Positions 8,014 to 17,743 of a stretch of DNA of 48,403 nucleotides are shown here, one piece after another. This DNA comes from Sulfitobacter sp. (GTDB lineage: Bacteria > Pseudomonadota > Alphaproteobacteria > Rhodobacterales > Rhodobacteraceae), in the NCBI GenBank assembly GCA_024637305.1, contig JAGXFI010000084.1, positions 1 through 48,403 of the forward strand, read 5' to 3'. Positions within the stretch are counted from its first letter, which is position 1, and every line of letters begins with the position of its first letter. Below the pieces are notes generated by a model. It was not told the DNA's origin. It did not search any database and saw only the letters and a list, made by a program, of their open reading frames with translations. The position numbers were made by a program, and so were the translations under genes.

Positions 8014-8945
8014 TGGCCTGGGGCCTCGTCGCCACCATCAAGGCCCCTGCCGACGACATCCTGCGTTTTGCCGCCTATCATCTCCAAGCGGGCGCGCAGC
8101 GATTGTTCATTTATCTTGACGCGCCAAGCGACGCATACGAGGCGCTGCACGCGCATCCGAAAATCTGCGTCACCCTTTGTGACGAAGCATACTGGCAGTC
8201 GCGCGGGCGCAATCGCCCGCCCAAACATCAGTCGCGACAGACGATGAACGCCAATCACGCATATGGACGCGCATCAGATGTCGATTGGATCATCCATATG
8301 GATGTGGACGAATTTCTCGTGGCTGAGGCACCGATTGATGCGGTCCTCTGCGGCTTGCCCGACACGGTGACCGTGGTGCGGGTGCGACCGATGGAATTGC
8401 TGTCAGACAGCACTGATCTGTTCAAGGCCTTCATCCCCGCAGGCCCCGAACGCGAACGGATCGTCGCGGCGCTCTATCCGACTTACGGCCCGCATCTGAA
8501 AGGCGGATTTCTCAGCCATCTGGCAGGCAAGATCTTTGTCCGCACAGGTGTGCCAGGTCTCAAGCTGCGCATCCACAATGCGTTTCAGGGCAACGAGATG
8601 ATAAAGGCGGAAGTCGATCAGCCGAACGTGCAGTTGGCCCATTGCCACGCCAAAACGTGGGGCGACTGGCAGAGACATTTCCGCTATCGCCACGCATCGG
8701 GCTCCTACCGCGCGGATCTTGGTCCCGCACGCGCTCGCGATCGCGGCGGCATCACGATGCACGAGCTTTTCAACATGATCCAAAGAGAAAACGGCACCGA
8801 GGGTCTGCGCGCCTTCTATGACGAGGTTTGCACCGCGACACCACAGCTTTGCACCCGTTTGGAAGAACACGGGCTGCTCCGTCGTGTTGCGCTCGATCTG
8901 GACACAAAGGTGGCGCATCATTTCCCCGACGCCACAAGCGTTTGA
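8013..8945 (+). CDS. Glycosyltransferase family 2-like protein (Glyco_tranf_2_4 type)
   Basis: A 310-residue protein with the N-terminal pattern of roseobacter GT-A glycosyltransferases (MAWGLVATIKAPADDILRFA). The metal-binding type motif MDVDEFL lies at about 96-102. Such proteins probably move a sugar from a nucleotide-sugar onto a surface polymer or lipid, but donor and acceptor cannot be predicted. It begins inside the prfC stop codon (TGATG), so it is likely co-transcribed and translationally coupled. No membrane segment or signal peptide is apparent, which suggests a cytoplasmic enzyme. Confidence 0.75.
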   Translation: MAWGLVATIKAPADDILRFAAYHLQAGAQRLFIYLDAPSDAYEALHAHPKICVTLCDEAYWQSRGRNRPPKHQSRQTMNANHAYGRASDVDWIIHMDVDEFLVAEAPIDAVLCGLPDTVTVVRVRPMELLSDSTDLFKAFIPAGPERERIVAALYPTYGPHLKGGFLSHLAGKIFVRTGVPGLKLRIHNAFQGNEMIKAEVDQPNVQLAHCHAKTWGDWQRHFRYRHASGSYRADLGPARARDRGGITMHELFNMIQRENGTEGLRAFYDEVCTATPQLCTRLEEHGLLRRVALDLDTKVAHHFPDATSV

Positions 8946-9048
8946 CGCCGCCTGATGGCTTTGGTATGCGCTGTTCAGCATGTCGCGACCGTGGGTCGCC
9001 CCTTGGGCCGCGCGGGCCGGCATGGATCGCTGCCGCGGGCCAAATGAG

Positions 9049-9067
9049 TGTCCGCAAAATACGGACA
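9049..9067 (+). promoter_or_regulatory. Hairpin directly before the DEAD-box helicase start
   Basis: TGTCCG (9049-9054) pairs with CGGACA (9062-9067) around CAAAATA, ending 3 nt before the ATG at 9071. There is no clear Shine-Dalgarno sequence. A second hairpin, GCGACC-GTG-GGTCGC (8985-8999), lies upstream. A structure this close to the start would hinder ribosome entry and could respond to temperature or to the helicase itself. Confidence 0.4.
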
Positions 9068-9070
9068 AAC

Positions 9071-10558
9071 ATGATAAAATTTTCTGATCTGAACTTGAAC
9101 CCCAAGGTTCTCAAGGCCGTCGAAGAAGCTGGCTACGAAACACCCACACCCATTCAGGCAGGGGCCATCCCCCCCGCCCTTCAGGGACGTGATGTTCTGG
9201 GTATAGCCCAGACCGGTACCGGTAAGACCGCAGGTTTTGTGTTGCCGATGATTACGCTGCTGGCGCGGGGTCGCGCACGCGCGCGGATGCCACGGTCTTT
9301 GGTGCTGTGTCCCACGCGCGAACTTGCGGCACAGGTGGCCGAGAATTTCGACACCTATACCAAACATCTGAAACTTACCAAGGCACTGCTGATCGGCGGC
9401 GTTTCGTTCAAGGAACAAGACATGCTTATCGACCGCGGGGTCGATGTCCTGATCGCGACGCCCGGCCGTCTGCTCGATCATTTCGAGCGCGGCAAGCTGA
9501 TCCTTTCAGACGTCAAGGTCATGGTCGTGGACGAAGCGGACCGCATGTTGGACATGGGCTTCATCCCGGACATCGAACGCATCTTCGGCCTGACGCCGTT
9601 TACCCGCCAGACGCTGTTTTTCTCTGCCACCATGGCTCCTGAGATCGAGCGGATCACCAACACGTTCCTCAGCAATCCCGAACGCGTCGAAGTTGCGCGT
9701 CAAGCCACCACAGGCGAAAATATCACGCAGGGCGTCGTGATGTTTAAAGCATCGCGCAAAGACCGCGAAGCGACAGAAAAACGCAATTTGCTGCGCGCGC
9801 TAATTGAAGGCGAAGGCGAAAAATGCACGAACGCGATCATCTTCTGCAATCGCAAGTCGGATGTGGATATTGTCGCCAAGTCATTGAAAAAATACGGCTA
9901 TGACGCGGCACCTATTCACGGCGACCTGGACCAGAGCCAGCGGACGCGCACCCTCGACGGGTTCCGTGCCGGCACGCTACGGTTCCTGATCGCTTCCGAT
10001 GTCGCCGCGCGCGGCCTCGATGTGCCTGCGGTCAGCCATGTGTTCAACTTCGACGTCCCCAGCCACGCAGAGGACTACGTTCACCGCATTGGCCGGACCG
10101 GCCGCGCAGGGCGCGACGGCAAGGCCATCATGATCTGCGTGCCACGGGACGAGAAAAACCTCGCGGATGTCGAACGTCTGGTTCAGCGCGAAATACCACG
10201 TCTGGAAAACCCGCTGGGCGGGTCCACGGAAGAGCCGCGTGAAGCGGATGACGAAAATGTGCCGGCAGAAAAGCCTAAGCGCAGCCGTTCGCGCAAACCC
10301 GCGCAAAAAGCCGAGCCAACACCGGTAGTTGCAGAGCCTACGCCGGAAACCGTTCCCGAACCGCAGCCCGAAAAAGCTGCGGAAGCACCGGCAGAGGCCC
10401 CCCGTCCCGCACGTGGCCGTTCACGCGGCAGCAGTGGACGCGGCAACGAGCGTTCGAATGACCGAAACAGTGACCGTAACGGCAACAAGGTCGTCGGGCT
10501 GGGCGATCATACCCCCGAATTCATTGAATTCAGCTTCGAAGACCGTCCCAAGGACTGA
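9071..10558 (+). CDS. DEAD-box ATP-dependent RNA helicase, RhlE-like
   Basis: A 495-residue RNA helicase. It shows the Q-motif region (PTPIQ, 26-30), Walker A AQTGTGKT (46-53), PTREL (81-85), DEAD (154-157), SAT (185-187), a full C-terminal helicase domain (SDVAARGLDVPAV, HRIGRTGRAGRDGKA) and a disordered Lys/Arg/Pro-rich tail from about 380 to the end. Such enzymes unwind RNA in ribosome assembly or decay, often in the cold. ATG 9071 matches the normal RhlE-type N-terminus. An in-frame ATG at 9044 would add nine residues and overlap the hairpin at 9049-9067. The tail ends in an acidic stretch (HTPEFIEFSFEDRPKD). It is probably expressed separately from the glycosyltransferase, 125 bp upstream. 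Confidence 0.93.
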   Translation: MIKFSDLNLNPKVLKAVEEAGYETPTPIQAGAIPPALQGRDVLGIAQTGTGKTAGFVLPMITLLARGRARARMPRSLVLCPTRELAAQVAENFDTYTKHLKLTKALLIGGVSFKEQDMLIDRGVDVLIATPGRLLDHFERGKLILSDVKVMVVDEADRMLDMGFIPDIERIFGLTPFTRQTLFFSATMAPEIERITNTFLSNPERVEVARQATTGENITQGVVMFKASRKDREATEKRNLLRALIEGEGEKCTNAIIFCNRKSDVDIVAKSLKKYGYDAAPIHGDLDQSQRTRTLDGFRAGTLRFLIASDVAARGLDVPAVSHVFNFDVPSHAEDYVHRIGRTGRAGRDGKAIMICVPRDEKNLADVERLVQREIPRLENPLGGSTEEPREADDENVPAEKPKRSRSRKPAQKAEPTPVVAEPTPETVPEPQPEKAAEAPAEAPRPARGRSRGSSGRGNERSNDRNSDRNGNKVVGLGDHTPEFIEFSFEDRPKD

Positions 10559-10691
10559 TCTGATAAGACAACCGAAATTGGACCTCCTGCCCCTGCCCGC
10601 GCAATTGACAGTGTTGCAATGGCCCTGCCGGTGAAGGGCAATTCCGGTCGTCTATGCAGCCTAACGCGACTAGCACTGCAGGAGTAGTGAT

Positions 10692-11351
10692 ATGACAGAT
10701 GATCCAACCTTGGCGCTGGAAAAACGCGTTCTCGACGCGATTGAGAACTTGAGGAATGAAATCAAGGTCTACCGCAAGGCCGCAGGTGCGCTGCCTGCTT
10801 GTTTGCGAGATGGCCAGGCCGAGCTTTTGCGTGAGGATGCGCTTCAGAACGTCACAGCCTTTCGAAATCGTTACGCGATGATGGAGGCCTTGGCGGCAGG
10901 CAAAACCGGTGCCGAGGTCGGCGTTCAATATGGTGCATTTTCGCGCTTCCTGTTGGACACCTTGCCCGTTGAAAAGCTGTATCTTCTGGACATGAATGAA
11001 AAGAACATTCGAGCCGATGTGACCGGGGACCCGCGAACCGAGGTTATGATCGGAGATTCTTCGTCAAACATTTCCCGCCTGCCAGACGGCAGCCTGGATT
11101 GGGCCTACATTGACGGAGATCACACCGCCAAAGGAGTTCGGCGTGATCTGGTCGCTGCTCGTTCCAAGGTAAAAGAGGGCGGAATGATTTTCTTTAACGA
11201 CTACACCCCGTGGTCAATTGGCGAGGTGCTGCCGTACGGAGTGATGCCGGTGGTGAACAGCTTCATCAATGAAGGTTATCCAGTCTCTGGATTCGCCTTG
11301 AGCCCTCATGGCTATTTCGACATCGCTGTGCGCAATACACGGTTTACCTAA
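10692..11351 (+). CDS. Class I SAM-dependent methyltransferase (Methyltransf_24-like)
   Basis: A 219-residue protein. After a helical N-terminus (1-70) comes a SAM-binding region GAEVGVQYGAFSRFLL (about 73-88) and the acidic LDMNE. The pattern WAYIDGDHTAKGVRRDL follows at about 137-153 and is typical of the Methyltransf_24 group found beside sugar and polymer genes. The substrate is unknown. The start follows GGAG (10680-10683). By eye, third codon positions are somewhat richer in A and T than in the neighbours, which may reflect acquisition. The flanking gaps (10559-10691 and 11352-11490) show a -35-like TTGACA at 10605-10610 but no convincing -10 or terminator. Confidence 0.75.
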   Translation: MTDDPTLALEKRVLDAIENLRNEIKVYRKAAGALPACLRDGQAELLREDALQNVTAFRNRYAMMEALAAGKTGAEVGVQYGAFSRFLLDTLPVEKLYLLDMNEKNIRADVTGDPRTEVMIGDSSSNISRLPDGSLDWAYIDGDHTAKGVRRDLVAARSKVKEGGMIFFNDYTPWSIGEVLPYGVMPVVNSFINEGYPVSGFALSPHGYFDIAVRNTRFT

Positions 11352-11490
11352 CCAGACGAAGGCCGCTAACGCGATCATTGGATTGCCCCGACCGGAGCGA
11401 GCCATCAGGATGCCACCAGCATTGACCGGAAACGAACCGCGAAACCTGGGCCAAACACCAAAGTAACGCGATTCGCTTAATCCGCCTGCG

Positions 11491-13158
11491 TCAGCTCAAC
11501 CGGCTGACAACTACAGTCACTTCGGGCTTCTTGCCGATCTCGTTCATCGCGGACTGTCGTGCGATCTTGCGCAAACCGTCATTCAATGCCTTGTCGTCCC
11601 GCAGCAACTCCGGTTTCGCGCGGCCCAGCCATTGCCCCAGATCGGCCTCGATCACATCTACCAAGTCCGCCCCCGAGCTTCCGGTTTCGGCAAGACCCAT
11701 GATGTCGACCCACGGATCACCCAGCGGCTCATCCTCATCGTCCATAATGACTGTAACGGTCACATGACCGTTCAATGCCATCCGGATGCGGTCCCGCACG
11801 ACGCCATCCAATGCGCCAACTTGCACGGATCCATCCAGATAGGTGCGCCCTGTCTCGATATACTCGACAACCTTCGGGGCATTGCCGCTCAGGTCGATCA
11901 TCATGCCGTTTACCGCCAGAACGCCCTTGATGCCCTTGCCATCCGCGATCTTGACGTGTTCGCGCAGGTGGCGGTGTTCGCCGTGCATCGGGATCAACAC
12001 CTGAGGCTTTACGATGTCATGCAGCGTTTCCAGATCGGGGCGGTTCGCATGGCCCGATACGTGATACTTTCCTTCGGTGTCATCCACCACATCGACGCCC
12101 ATCTCGGAAAACGCGTTGATGACGCTGATAACGCCGCGCTCGTTGCCGGGGATGGTCTTGGAGCTGAAGAGGAACAGATCGCCCTCCTTCATCTCGATCC
12201 CCTGATACTTGCCGCGTGAAAGCTGCCCCGACGCCGCACGCCGTTCGCCCTGACTGCCCGTCACGAGAAGCATCAGGTTCTCGCGCGGGATGCCGCGCGC
12301 CTCTTCCGGTGAAACGGTCGGCGGAAAGTCTTTCAAAACGCCGGTTTCCAGTGACGCCTCAATCATACGCTTCATCGCGCGGCCCAGTAGAACGATGGAA
12401 CGTCCTGCGCGTTCTCCGGCGACCGCCAGCGTCTTGACCCGCGCCACGTTGGACGCGAACGTCGTGGCCACAACCATGCCACCCGCCGCCGACACCAGCT
12501 TTTCGATCGCAGGCGACAACGTCGCTTCCGAGCGGCCCGCATGGGGGGAAAACACATTGGTACTGTCACACACCAACGCCTTGACGCCGTCTTTTGAGAC
12601 TTCCTCGAACGCGGCGGCATCGAACGGCTCGCCAACACCGGGGGTCAGATCGACCTTGAAATCGCCTGAATGGATCACGCGGCCTGCAGGGCTGTCGATG
12701 ATCATTGCCGAAGCTTCCGGGATCGAATGGGAGATCGGCATGAAGCCGACCTTGAACGGTCCTGCCGTAATCTGCTGCGGCCACGGCTGCACGACGGTCA
12801 CGGCGTCATCGGGATGATTGTATTCCGACATCTTGCGGCTCGCGATATTCGCCGTAAATTTGCGCGCATAGATCGGAGCCCGCAGCCGGTCATAGGTATG
12901 CGCAACGCCGCCGACATGGTCTTCGTGCGCGTGCGTGATAAAGATCGCGTCGATCCGGTCGCGGCGTGCTTCCAGCCAGGCGATGTCGGCGATGATCAGA
13001 TCCACCCCCGGCGTGCTGTCCATATCCGGAAACGCGACCCCGAGGTCGACGACGATCAATCGCTCCTTGCCCGGCTTGCCATATCCGTAGACATAGGCGT
13101 TCATGCCAATTTCACCCGCGCCGCCAAGCGCGAGGTAGATCAGTCTTTCACTGCTCAT
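11491..13158 (-). CDS. rnj: Ribonuclease J
   Basis: A 555-residue metallo-beta-lactamase/beta-CASP nuclease. The metal motif HAHEDH is at 76-81 and further conserved blocks include GDFKVD, VTGSQGE and SGHANRPDLETL. RNase J degrades and matures RNA with both 5'-exonuclease and endonuclease activity, and replaces RNase E functions in many alphaproteobacteria. It is the last gene of the transcription unit that starts at nuoA; its ATG is one base after the coaX stop. The order nuoN-birA-coaX-rnj is common in alphaproteobacteria. It converges on the methyltransferase gene with 139 bp between, and no clear terminator was found there. Confidence 0.95.
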   Translation of the reverse strand: MSSERLIYLALGGAGEIGMNAYVYGYGKPGKERLIVVDLGVAFPDMDSTPGVDLIIADIAWLEARRDRIDAIFITHAHEDHVGGVAHTYDRLRAPIYARKFTANIASRKMSEYNHPDDAVTVVQPWPQQITAGPFKVGFMPISHSIPEASAMIIDSPAGRVIHSGDFKVDLTPGVGEPFDAAAFEEVSKDGVKALVCDSTNVFSPHAGRSEATLSPAIEKLVSAAGGMVVATTFASNVARVKTLAVAGERAGRSIVLLGRAMKRMIEASLETGVLKDFPPTVSPEEARGIPRENLMLLVTGSQGERRAASGQLSRGKYQGIEMKEGDLFLFSSKTIPGNERGVISVINAFSEMGVDVVDDTEGKYHVSGHANRPDLETLHDIVKPQVLIPMHGEHRHLREHVKIADGKGIKGVLAVNGMMIDLSGNAPKVVEYIETGRTYLDGSVQVGALDGVVRDRIRMALNGHVTVTVIMDDEDEPLGDPWVDIMGLAETGSSGADLVDVIEADLGQWLGRAKPELLRDDKALNDGLRKIARQSAMNEIGKKPEVTVVVSRLS

Positions 13159-13159
13159 A

Positions 13160-13936
13160 TTACTTTGCCAATTCCTTGTTGTATTTGTGGATCACGGTCA
13201 GGCCGTGCATCGTCAGATCATCTTTGTATTCATCAAATAGGGCTTCGGATTGTTGAAACAACGGGGCGAGCCCACCCGTGGCGATGACGCGCATCTCTGC
13301 ACCATGCTCCGCCTTTATGCGCGCACATATCTCACGCACGAGGCCGACATAACCCCAAAAGATACCCGATTGCATACAGGCGACTGTATTCGTACCAATC
13401 ACCGATTGCGGCTTGGTGATATCCACATGCGGCAGGGCCGCTGCGGCATTGTGCAACGCCTCCAGACTAAGGTTAACGCCGGGGGCAATGACCCCGCCGA
13501 TATAAGCGCCATCGCTGTCCACCACGTCGAAAGTGGTGGCCGTACCGAAATCCACGACGATCAGATTGCCGCCGTAAAGGTCATACCCCGCAACCGTGTT
13601 GACCAACCTGTCCGGTCCTACCGCCGTGCCTTCATCGACGCGCGTGGCAACCGGCAATTCGCAACCGGCCTTTCCGACGACATAGGGCCGCGTATTGAAA
13701 TACCGGTCTGCAAAGACACGCAGGTTGAAGACCACGCGCGGAACCGTTGACGACACGATGACATCCGTGATCTCGGCTTCGACCTTCTGGAAGTGCATCA
13801 ACGTGCTGAGCCAGACGTAATATTGATCCGCTGTGCGCTGCCACTCCGTCGAGGTGCGCCAGGTCGCAACAAAGCGCGTCCCGTCCCAGATCGAAAACAC
13901 CGTATTGGTATTGCCGCAGTCAATTGCCAGAAGCAT
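13160..13936 (-). CDS. coaX: Type III pantothenate kinase
   Basis: A 258-residue kinase of the ASKHA fold that phosphorylates pantothenate, the first step of coenzyme A synthesis. Diagnostic motifs are DCGNTNTVFS at the N-terminus (phosphate loop), GPDRLVN in the middle and DFGTATTFD. The length is standard. It lies between birA (11 bp upstream) and rnj (1 bp downstream) and is certainly co-transcribed with them. No CoaA-type kinase is seen in the window, so this is likely the cell's pantothenate kinase, though the rest of the genome is unseen. Confidence 0.95.
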   Translation of the reverse strand: MLLAIDCGNTNTVFSIWDGTRFVATWRTSTEWQRTADQYYVWLSTLMHFQKVEAEITDVIVSSTVPRVVFNLRVFADRYFNTRPYVVGKAGCELPVATRVDEGTAVGPDRLVNTVAGYDLYGGNLIVVDFGTATTFDVVDSDGAYIGGVIAPGVNLSLEALHNAAAALPHVDITKPQSVIGTNTVACMQSGIFWGYVGLVREICARIKAEHGAEMRVIATGGLAPLFQQSEALFDEYKDDLTMHGLTVIHKYNKELAK

Positions 13937-13947
13937 GCCGGCCCTCC

Positions 13948-14682
13948 CTAGAAATATACATCCGCCGCCGTGATCGCCACGCGGCCTTTCGCAGTGCCAA
14001 GGATCAGGCTGCCCGCGCTGTCCACATCCTCGAAGACGCCAACGGTCTCATCTCGAATGGTGCGCGCTGTAATGACCTCGCCCAGCCGCGCCGCACGCCC
14101 AAGCCACGCCTCTCGGATGGGCGCGAACCCGTAGGTTACGAAATCCGACTCGAGCCGTGCATATTCGACCGCCAAGATATCCAGAAAATACTCCGGGGCG
14201 ACGTCGATGCCATAGGCGCTCTTGAGCGAGACCGGCATGACTGCACCCGGCTCGACCGCCTCTGGTGGGGGTGCCGTGGCCAGATTGACGCCGATCCCCA
14301 CTGCCAGATGATCACCGATACTCTCCAGCAGGATTCCCGCCACCTTTCCGCCGCGCAACAGGACGTCATTCGGCCATTTCAGCGCGAAATCATCCTCTCG
14401 TCCGGTCACGGCAACAAAGCTGCGCCACAATGCAAGTGAACTGACAAAGCTGCGCAAGGCGGCTTGGGCCGGGGGCTCGCGCTGCGCCATAATCAATGTC
14501 CCGGCGAAATTGCCGCGCGGGGTCGACCAGACGCGGCCCCGGCGTCCGCGTGCCGCCGTCTGTTCCAGACCAAGTATCCACATCGGTCCCGTCATCTCCG
14601 GCACGAGCCGCGCGGCCTCCGAAAGAGTCGAATCGACACTGTCCAACACGCGTCGCCCGTATCCGTCAGGCCACTGCGTCAT
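13948..14682 (-). CDS. birA: Biotin--[acetyl-CoA-carboxylase] ligase
   Basis: A 244-residue ligase that activates biotin with ATP and attaches it to carboxyl-carrier proteins. The loop GRRGRVW, KWPNDVLL and GKVAGILLE mark the catalytic domain, followed by a small C-terminal domain. There is no N-terminal winged-helix domain, so it is a monofunctional (group I) enzyme, not a repressor. It follows nuoN by 43 bp. Its clients in this window would include MccA, which carries a biotinyl lysine. Confidence 0.95.
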   Translation of the reverse strand: MTQWPDGYGRRVLDSVDSTLSEAARLVPEMTGPMWILGLEQTAARGRRGRVWSTPRGNFAGTLIMAQREPPAQAALRSFVSSLALWRSFVAVTGREDDFALKWPNDVLLRGGKVAGILLESIGDHLAVGIGVNLATAPPPEAVEPGAVMPVSLKSAYGIDVAPEYFLDILAVEYARLESDFVTYGFAPIREAWLGRAARLGEVITARTIRDETVGVFEDVDSAGSLILGTAKGRVAITAADVYF

Positions 14683-14725
14683 CGGCTTTTCCCTTTTCGA
14701 AATATATCCCTATGGGCCTGGACAA

Positions 14726-16168
14726 TCAGTTGACAAGCACCAGTGCCGCGGCCGCGGCCGCACCTTCGACGCCGAACATGTTGATGATTCCCAGCACCAT
14801 GACCGCTGCCGATGCCACAAGGAAACCACCCAGCAAGCCACCGGAATTCCGGTCCAGCGCGTCAGAGCGGTCTTCGCCGAAATACATCAGAAAGACGATC
14901 CGGAGATAGTAATACGCACCGATGACGCTGGCGATAACGCCGGCCACCGCCAACCACGCAAGCCCGCCTTCGTAAGCCGCCCGCAAGACATAGAACTTGC
15001 CGAAGAACCCGAGCATGGGCGGTACACCCGCAAGGCTGAACATCAGCACCAGAAGTGCCAGCGCGCGGCCGGGGTGCGCCTTGGAATACAGGTTGAGCGA
15101 TGCAATGTCCGTCACCGGCTGGCCATCCTTGCGCATCAACAGGATGAACGCGAAAGTCCCGATGTTCATGGTGACGTAGATCGCCATGTAAACCAGCATC
15201 GCCTGCACGCCCAATACAGTACCTGCAGCCAGACCCATCAAGGCATAGCCCATATGGGCAATGGACGAGTACGCCATCAGCCGTTTGATATTTGTCTGCC
15301 CGATCGCCGCGATGGCCCCGAGGAACATCGACAGCAGTGACAACAACGCCACGATCTGGCTCCAGTCACCGATCGCGTCACCGAAAGCGTCATGCAGCAC
15401 GCGGGCGAACAGAGCCATCGCGGCGACCTTTGGAGCGGTCGCGAAGAATGCGGTCACGGGCGTTGGCGACCCTTCGTAGACATCAGGTGTCCACATGTGG
15501 AACGGCACGGCGGATACCTTGAACGCCATACCCGAAATCAGGAACACGATACCGAAAAGCAATCCCAGCGACGTGCTGCCCTCTTGCGCCACCGTGACGA
15601 TACCCGAGAACAGCGTCGTGCCTGAGTAGCCATAAACCAAGGACGCGCCATAGAGCAGCAAGCCGGACGACAACGCGCCCAGCACGAAGTACTTCAGTCC
15701 CGCTTCGGTCGATTTGACGCTGTCCCGGCGCAGCGAAGCCACGACGTAAAGCGCCAACGATTGCAGCTCAAGGCCCATATAAAGCGCCATCAGGTCACCA
15801 GCGGACACCATCATCATCATGCCAACGGCGCTCAACGCGACAAGGACGGGATATTCGAACCGCAGCAGACCGCGTTCCTTCATATAGCCTTCTGACATGA
15901 CCAGAACCGCCGCTGCCGACAGCAGGATAGTGACCTTGGCGAACCGTGCGAACGCGTCCTCGATGAACATGCCATTGAACGCGATCCGCGTACCTTCGCC
16001 GGTCAGACCGATCCAGGCCGCCAGCAAGGCCATCACGCCAGCGGTAAGCCAGACCAGCAAACTCCCAAGCTTGTCCTTGCTGGTATAGACCGCCCCCAGC
16101 AGTGCCAGTATCGCAAACAGCGACAGCACGATTTCGGGCAGGATGATGTTGAGATCGGCAGTGATCAT
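14726..16168 (-). CDS. nuoN: NADH-quinone oxidoreductase subunit N
   Basis: A 480-residue antiporter-like membrane subunit of complex I, one of three (with NuoL and NuoM) that build the proton-pumping arm. Typical residues are present: [17 protein letters not shown], the lysine-bearing [21 protein letters not shown], and a proline-rich late helix. It starts 12 bp after nuoM stops. The hydrophobic C-terminus ([15 protein letters not shown]) lies over the alanine codons at 14730-14765. It is the last nuo gene; birA follows. Confidence 0.96.
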   Translation of the reverse strand: MITADLNIILPEIVLSLFAILALLGAVYTSKDKLGSLLVWLTAGVMALLAAWIGLTGEGTRIAFNGMFIEDAFARFAKVTILLSAAAVLVMSEGYMKERGLLRFEYPVLVALSAVGMMMMVSAGDLMALYMGLELQSLALYVVASLRRDSVKSTEAGLKYFVLGALSSGLLLYGASLVYGYSGTTLFSGIVTVAQEGSTSLGLLFGIVFLISGMAFKVSAVPFHMWTPDVYEGSPTPVTAFFATAPKVAAMALFARVLHDAFGDAIGDWSQIVALLSLLSMFLGAIAAIGQTNIKRLMAYSSIAHMGYALMGLAAGTVLGVQAMLVYMAIYVTMNIGTFAFILLMRKDGQPVTDIASLNLYSKAHPGRALALLVLMFSLAGVPPMLGFFGKFYVLRAAYEGGLAWLAVAGVIASVIGAYYYLRIVFLMYFGEDRSDALDRNSGGLLGGFLVASAAVMVLGIINMFGVEGAAAAAALVLVN

Positions 16169-16180
16169 CTCGCGGTCCTT

Positions 16181-17743
16181 TTAATTTGACACTTGGGCGG
16201 TCTGTGCAGCGGCCTCGGCAGCGGCCAGCGCCGTGTCGTAATTGTTTACAAGGGCTGCAACCGCAGGGCCTGTGATGTCCAGAACTGCCGCCGGGTAGAC
16301 GCCGAGGTACAGCGTCATGACGACCAATGGTGCGAAAATCCATTTTTCACGTGGCGTCATGTCTGTGATCGTCTTGAGGCTCGCCTTGATCAGATCGCCC
16401 ATTACCACGCGTCGATATAGCCACAAGGCGTAGGCGGCCGAAAGGATCACGCCGGTCGTCGCCACTGCGGCCACCCATGTGTTCACCTTGAACGTCCCCA
16501 CGAGCGTCAGGAATTCCCCGACAAAGCCGCTGGTGCCCGGCAGACCCACATTGGCCATCGTGAACAGCATGAAGATCAGCGCATAAACCGGCATCCGGTT
16601 TACCAGCCCTCCATAGGCATCAATATCGCGTGTATGCATCCGGTCGTAGATCACGCCGACGCAAAGGAACAGCGCACCGGAGATGAAGCCGTGACTGATC
16701 ATCTGGAAGATCGCACCGTCCAGCCCTTGCTGGTTGACTGCGAAAATGCCCATCGTGACGAACCCCATATGCGCGACCGAGGAATAGGCGATCAGCTTTT
16801 TCATGTCTTCCTGCACCAGCGCGACCAGCGAGGTGTAGACGATCGCAATCGCACTCAGCCAAAGCACCAGCGGTGCCATCACGTCCGCCCCCACCGGGAA
16901 CATCGGCAAGGAGAACCGCAAGAAACCGTAGCCGCCCATCTTCAGCAGAATCGCAGCCAGCACGACAGAGCCCGCCGTTGGGGCCTGAACATGCGCATCG
17001 GGAAGCCACGTATGCACCGGCCACATCGGCATCTTGACCGCAAAGCTGGCAAAGAACGCGATGAACATCAGCGTCTGCATGCCACCGACGATCTGGATCC
17101 CCAGAAGATCAAAGCTCTCGGAGCCGAAATTATGCGTCAGCAGGCTGACTTCGCAGCCTCCGATGCAGGTCGTTCCGGCCTCGGCATACATCGCGACCAT
17201 CGCCACCAGCATCAGCACTGAGCCGAGGAATGTGTAGAGAAAGAACTTGAAGCTCGCGTAGATCCGGTTCGCCCCGCCCCAGATCCCGATGATCAGGAAC
17301 ATCGGGATCAGACCTGCTTCGAAGAACAGGTAGAACAATACCAGATCCAGCGCCATGAACACGCCGAGCATGAGCGTTTCAAGGATCAGGAACGCGATCA
17401 TGTATTCCTTGACGCGATGCTCCACGTTCCAACTTGCCGCGATGACCAGTGGCATCATGAAGGTGGTCAGCATGACGAAGAGGATGCTGATACCATCAAC
17501 GCCCAGACGGTATTTCAGACCCAACAACCAGTCGGCCTCGTCGATCAACTGAAATTGCGTGTTGTTAGGGTCAAATTCGAAGAACACGAACAACGACACC
17601 AGAAATGTCACCGTCGTGGTGATCAGCGCCAGCCACTTGGCATTGCGGGATGCCGCCGCGTCGTCGCCGCGCAGAAAAATCGCAAGGATCGCCGCCGCGA
17701 ACGCTGGCATGAAGGTCACAATGGAGAGCAAGTGGTGTTCCAT
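16181..17743 (-). CDS. nuoM: NADH-quinone oxidoreductase subunit M
   Basis: A 520-residue antiporter-like subunit of complex I. Conserved blocks include the helix with [17 protein letters not shown], the glutamate-containing [18 protein letters not shown] and [22 protein letters not shown] 17743 ([15 protein letters not shown]) is chosen over upstream in-frame codons because it gives the normal N-terminus and shares its A with the nuoL stop (TGATG), a tight translational coupling. It is a proton channel in the distal membrane arm. Confidence 0.96.
   Translation of the reverse strand: MEHHLLSIVTFMPAFAAAILAIFLRGDDAAASRNAKWLALITTTVTFLVSLFVFFEFDPNNTQFQLIDEADWLLGLKYRLGVDGISILFVMLTTFMMPLVIAASWNVEHRVKEYMIAFLILETLMLGVFMALDLVLFYLFFEAGLIPMFLIIGIWGGANRIYASFKFFLYTFLGSVLMLVAMVAMYAEAGTTCIGGCEVSLLTHNFGSESFDLLGIQIVGGMQTLMFIAFFASFAVKMPMWPVHTWLPDAHVQAPTAGSVVLAAILLKMGGYGFLRFSLPMFPVGADVMAPLVLWLSAIAIVYTSLVALVQEDMKKLIAYSSVAHMGFVTMGIFAVNQQGLDGAIFQMISHGFISGALFLCVGVIYDRMHTRDIDAYGGLVNRMPVYALIFMLFTMANVGLPGTSGFVGEFLTLVGTFKVNTWVAAVATTGVILSAAYALWLYRRVVMGDLIKASLKTITDMTPREKWIFAPLVVMTLYLGVYPAAVLDITGPAVAALVNNYDTALAAAEAAAQTAQVSN

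Noticed and set aside
10622-10640. GCCCT...AGGGC stem upstream of the methyltransferase
   Set aside because: Short stem with no T-run; not a credible terminator or riboswitch.
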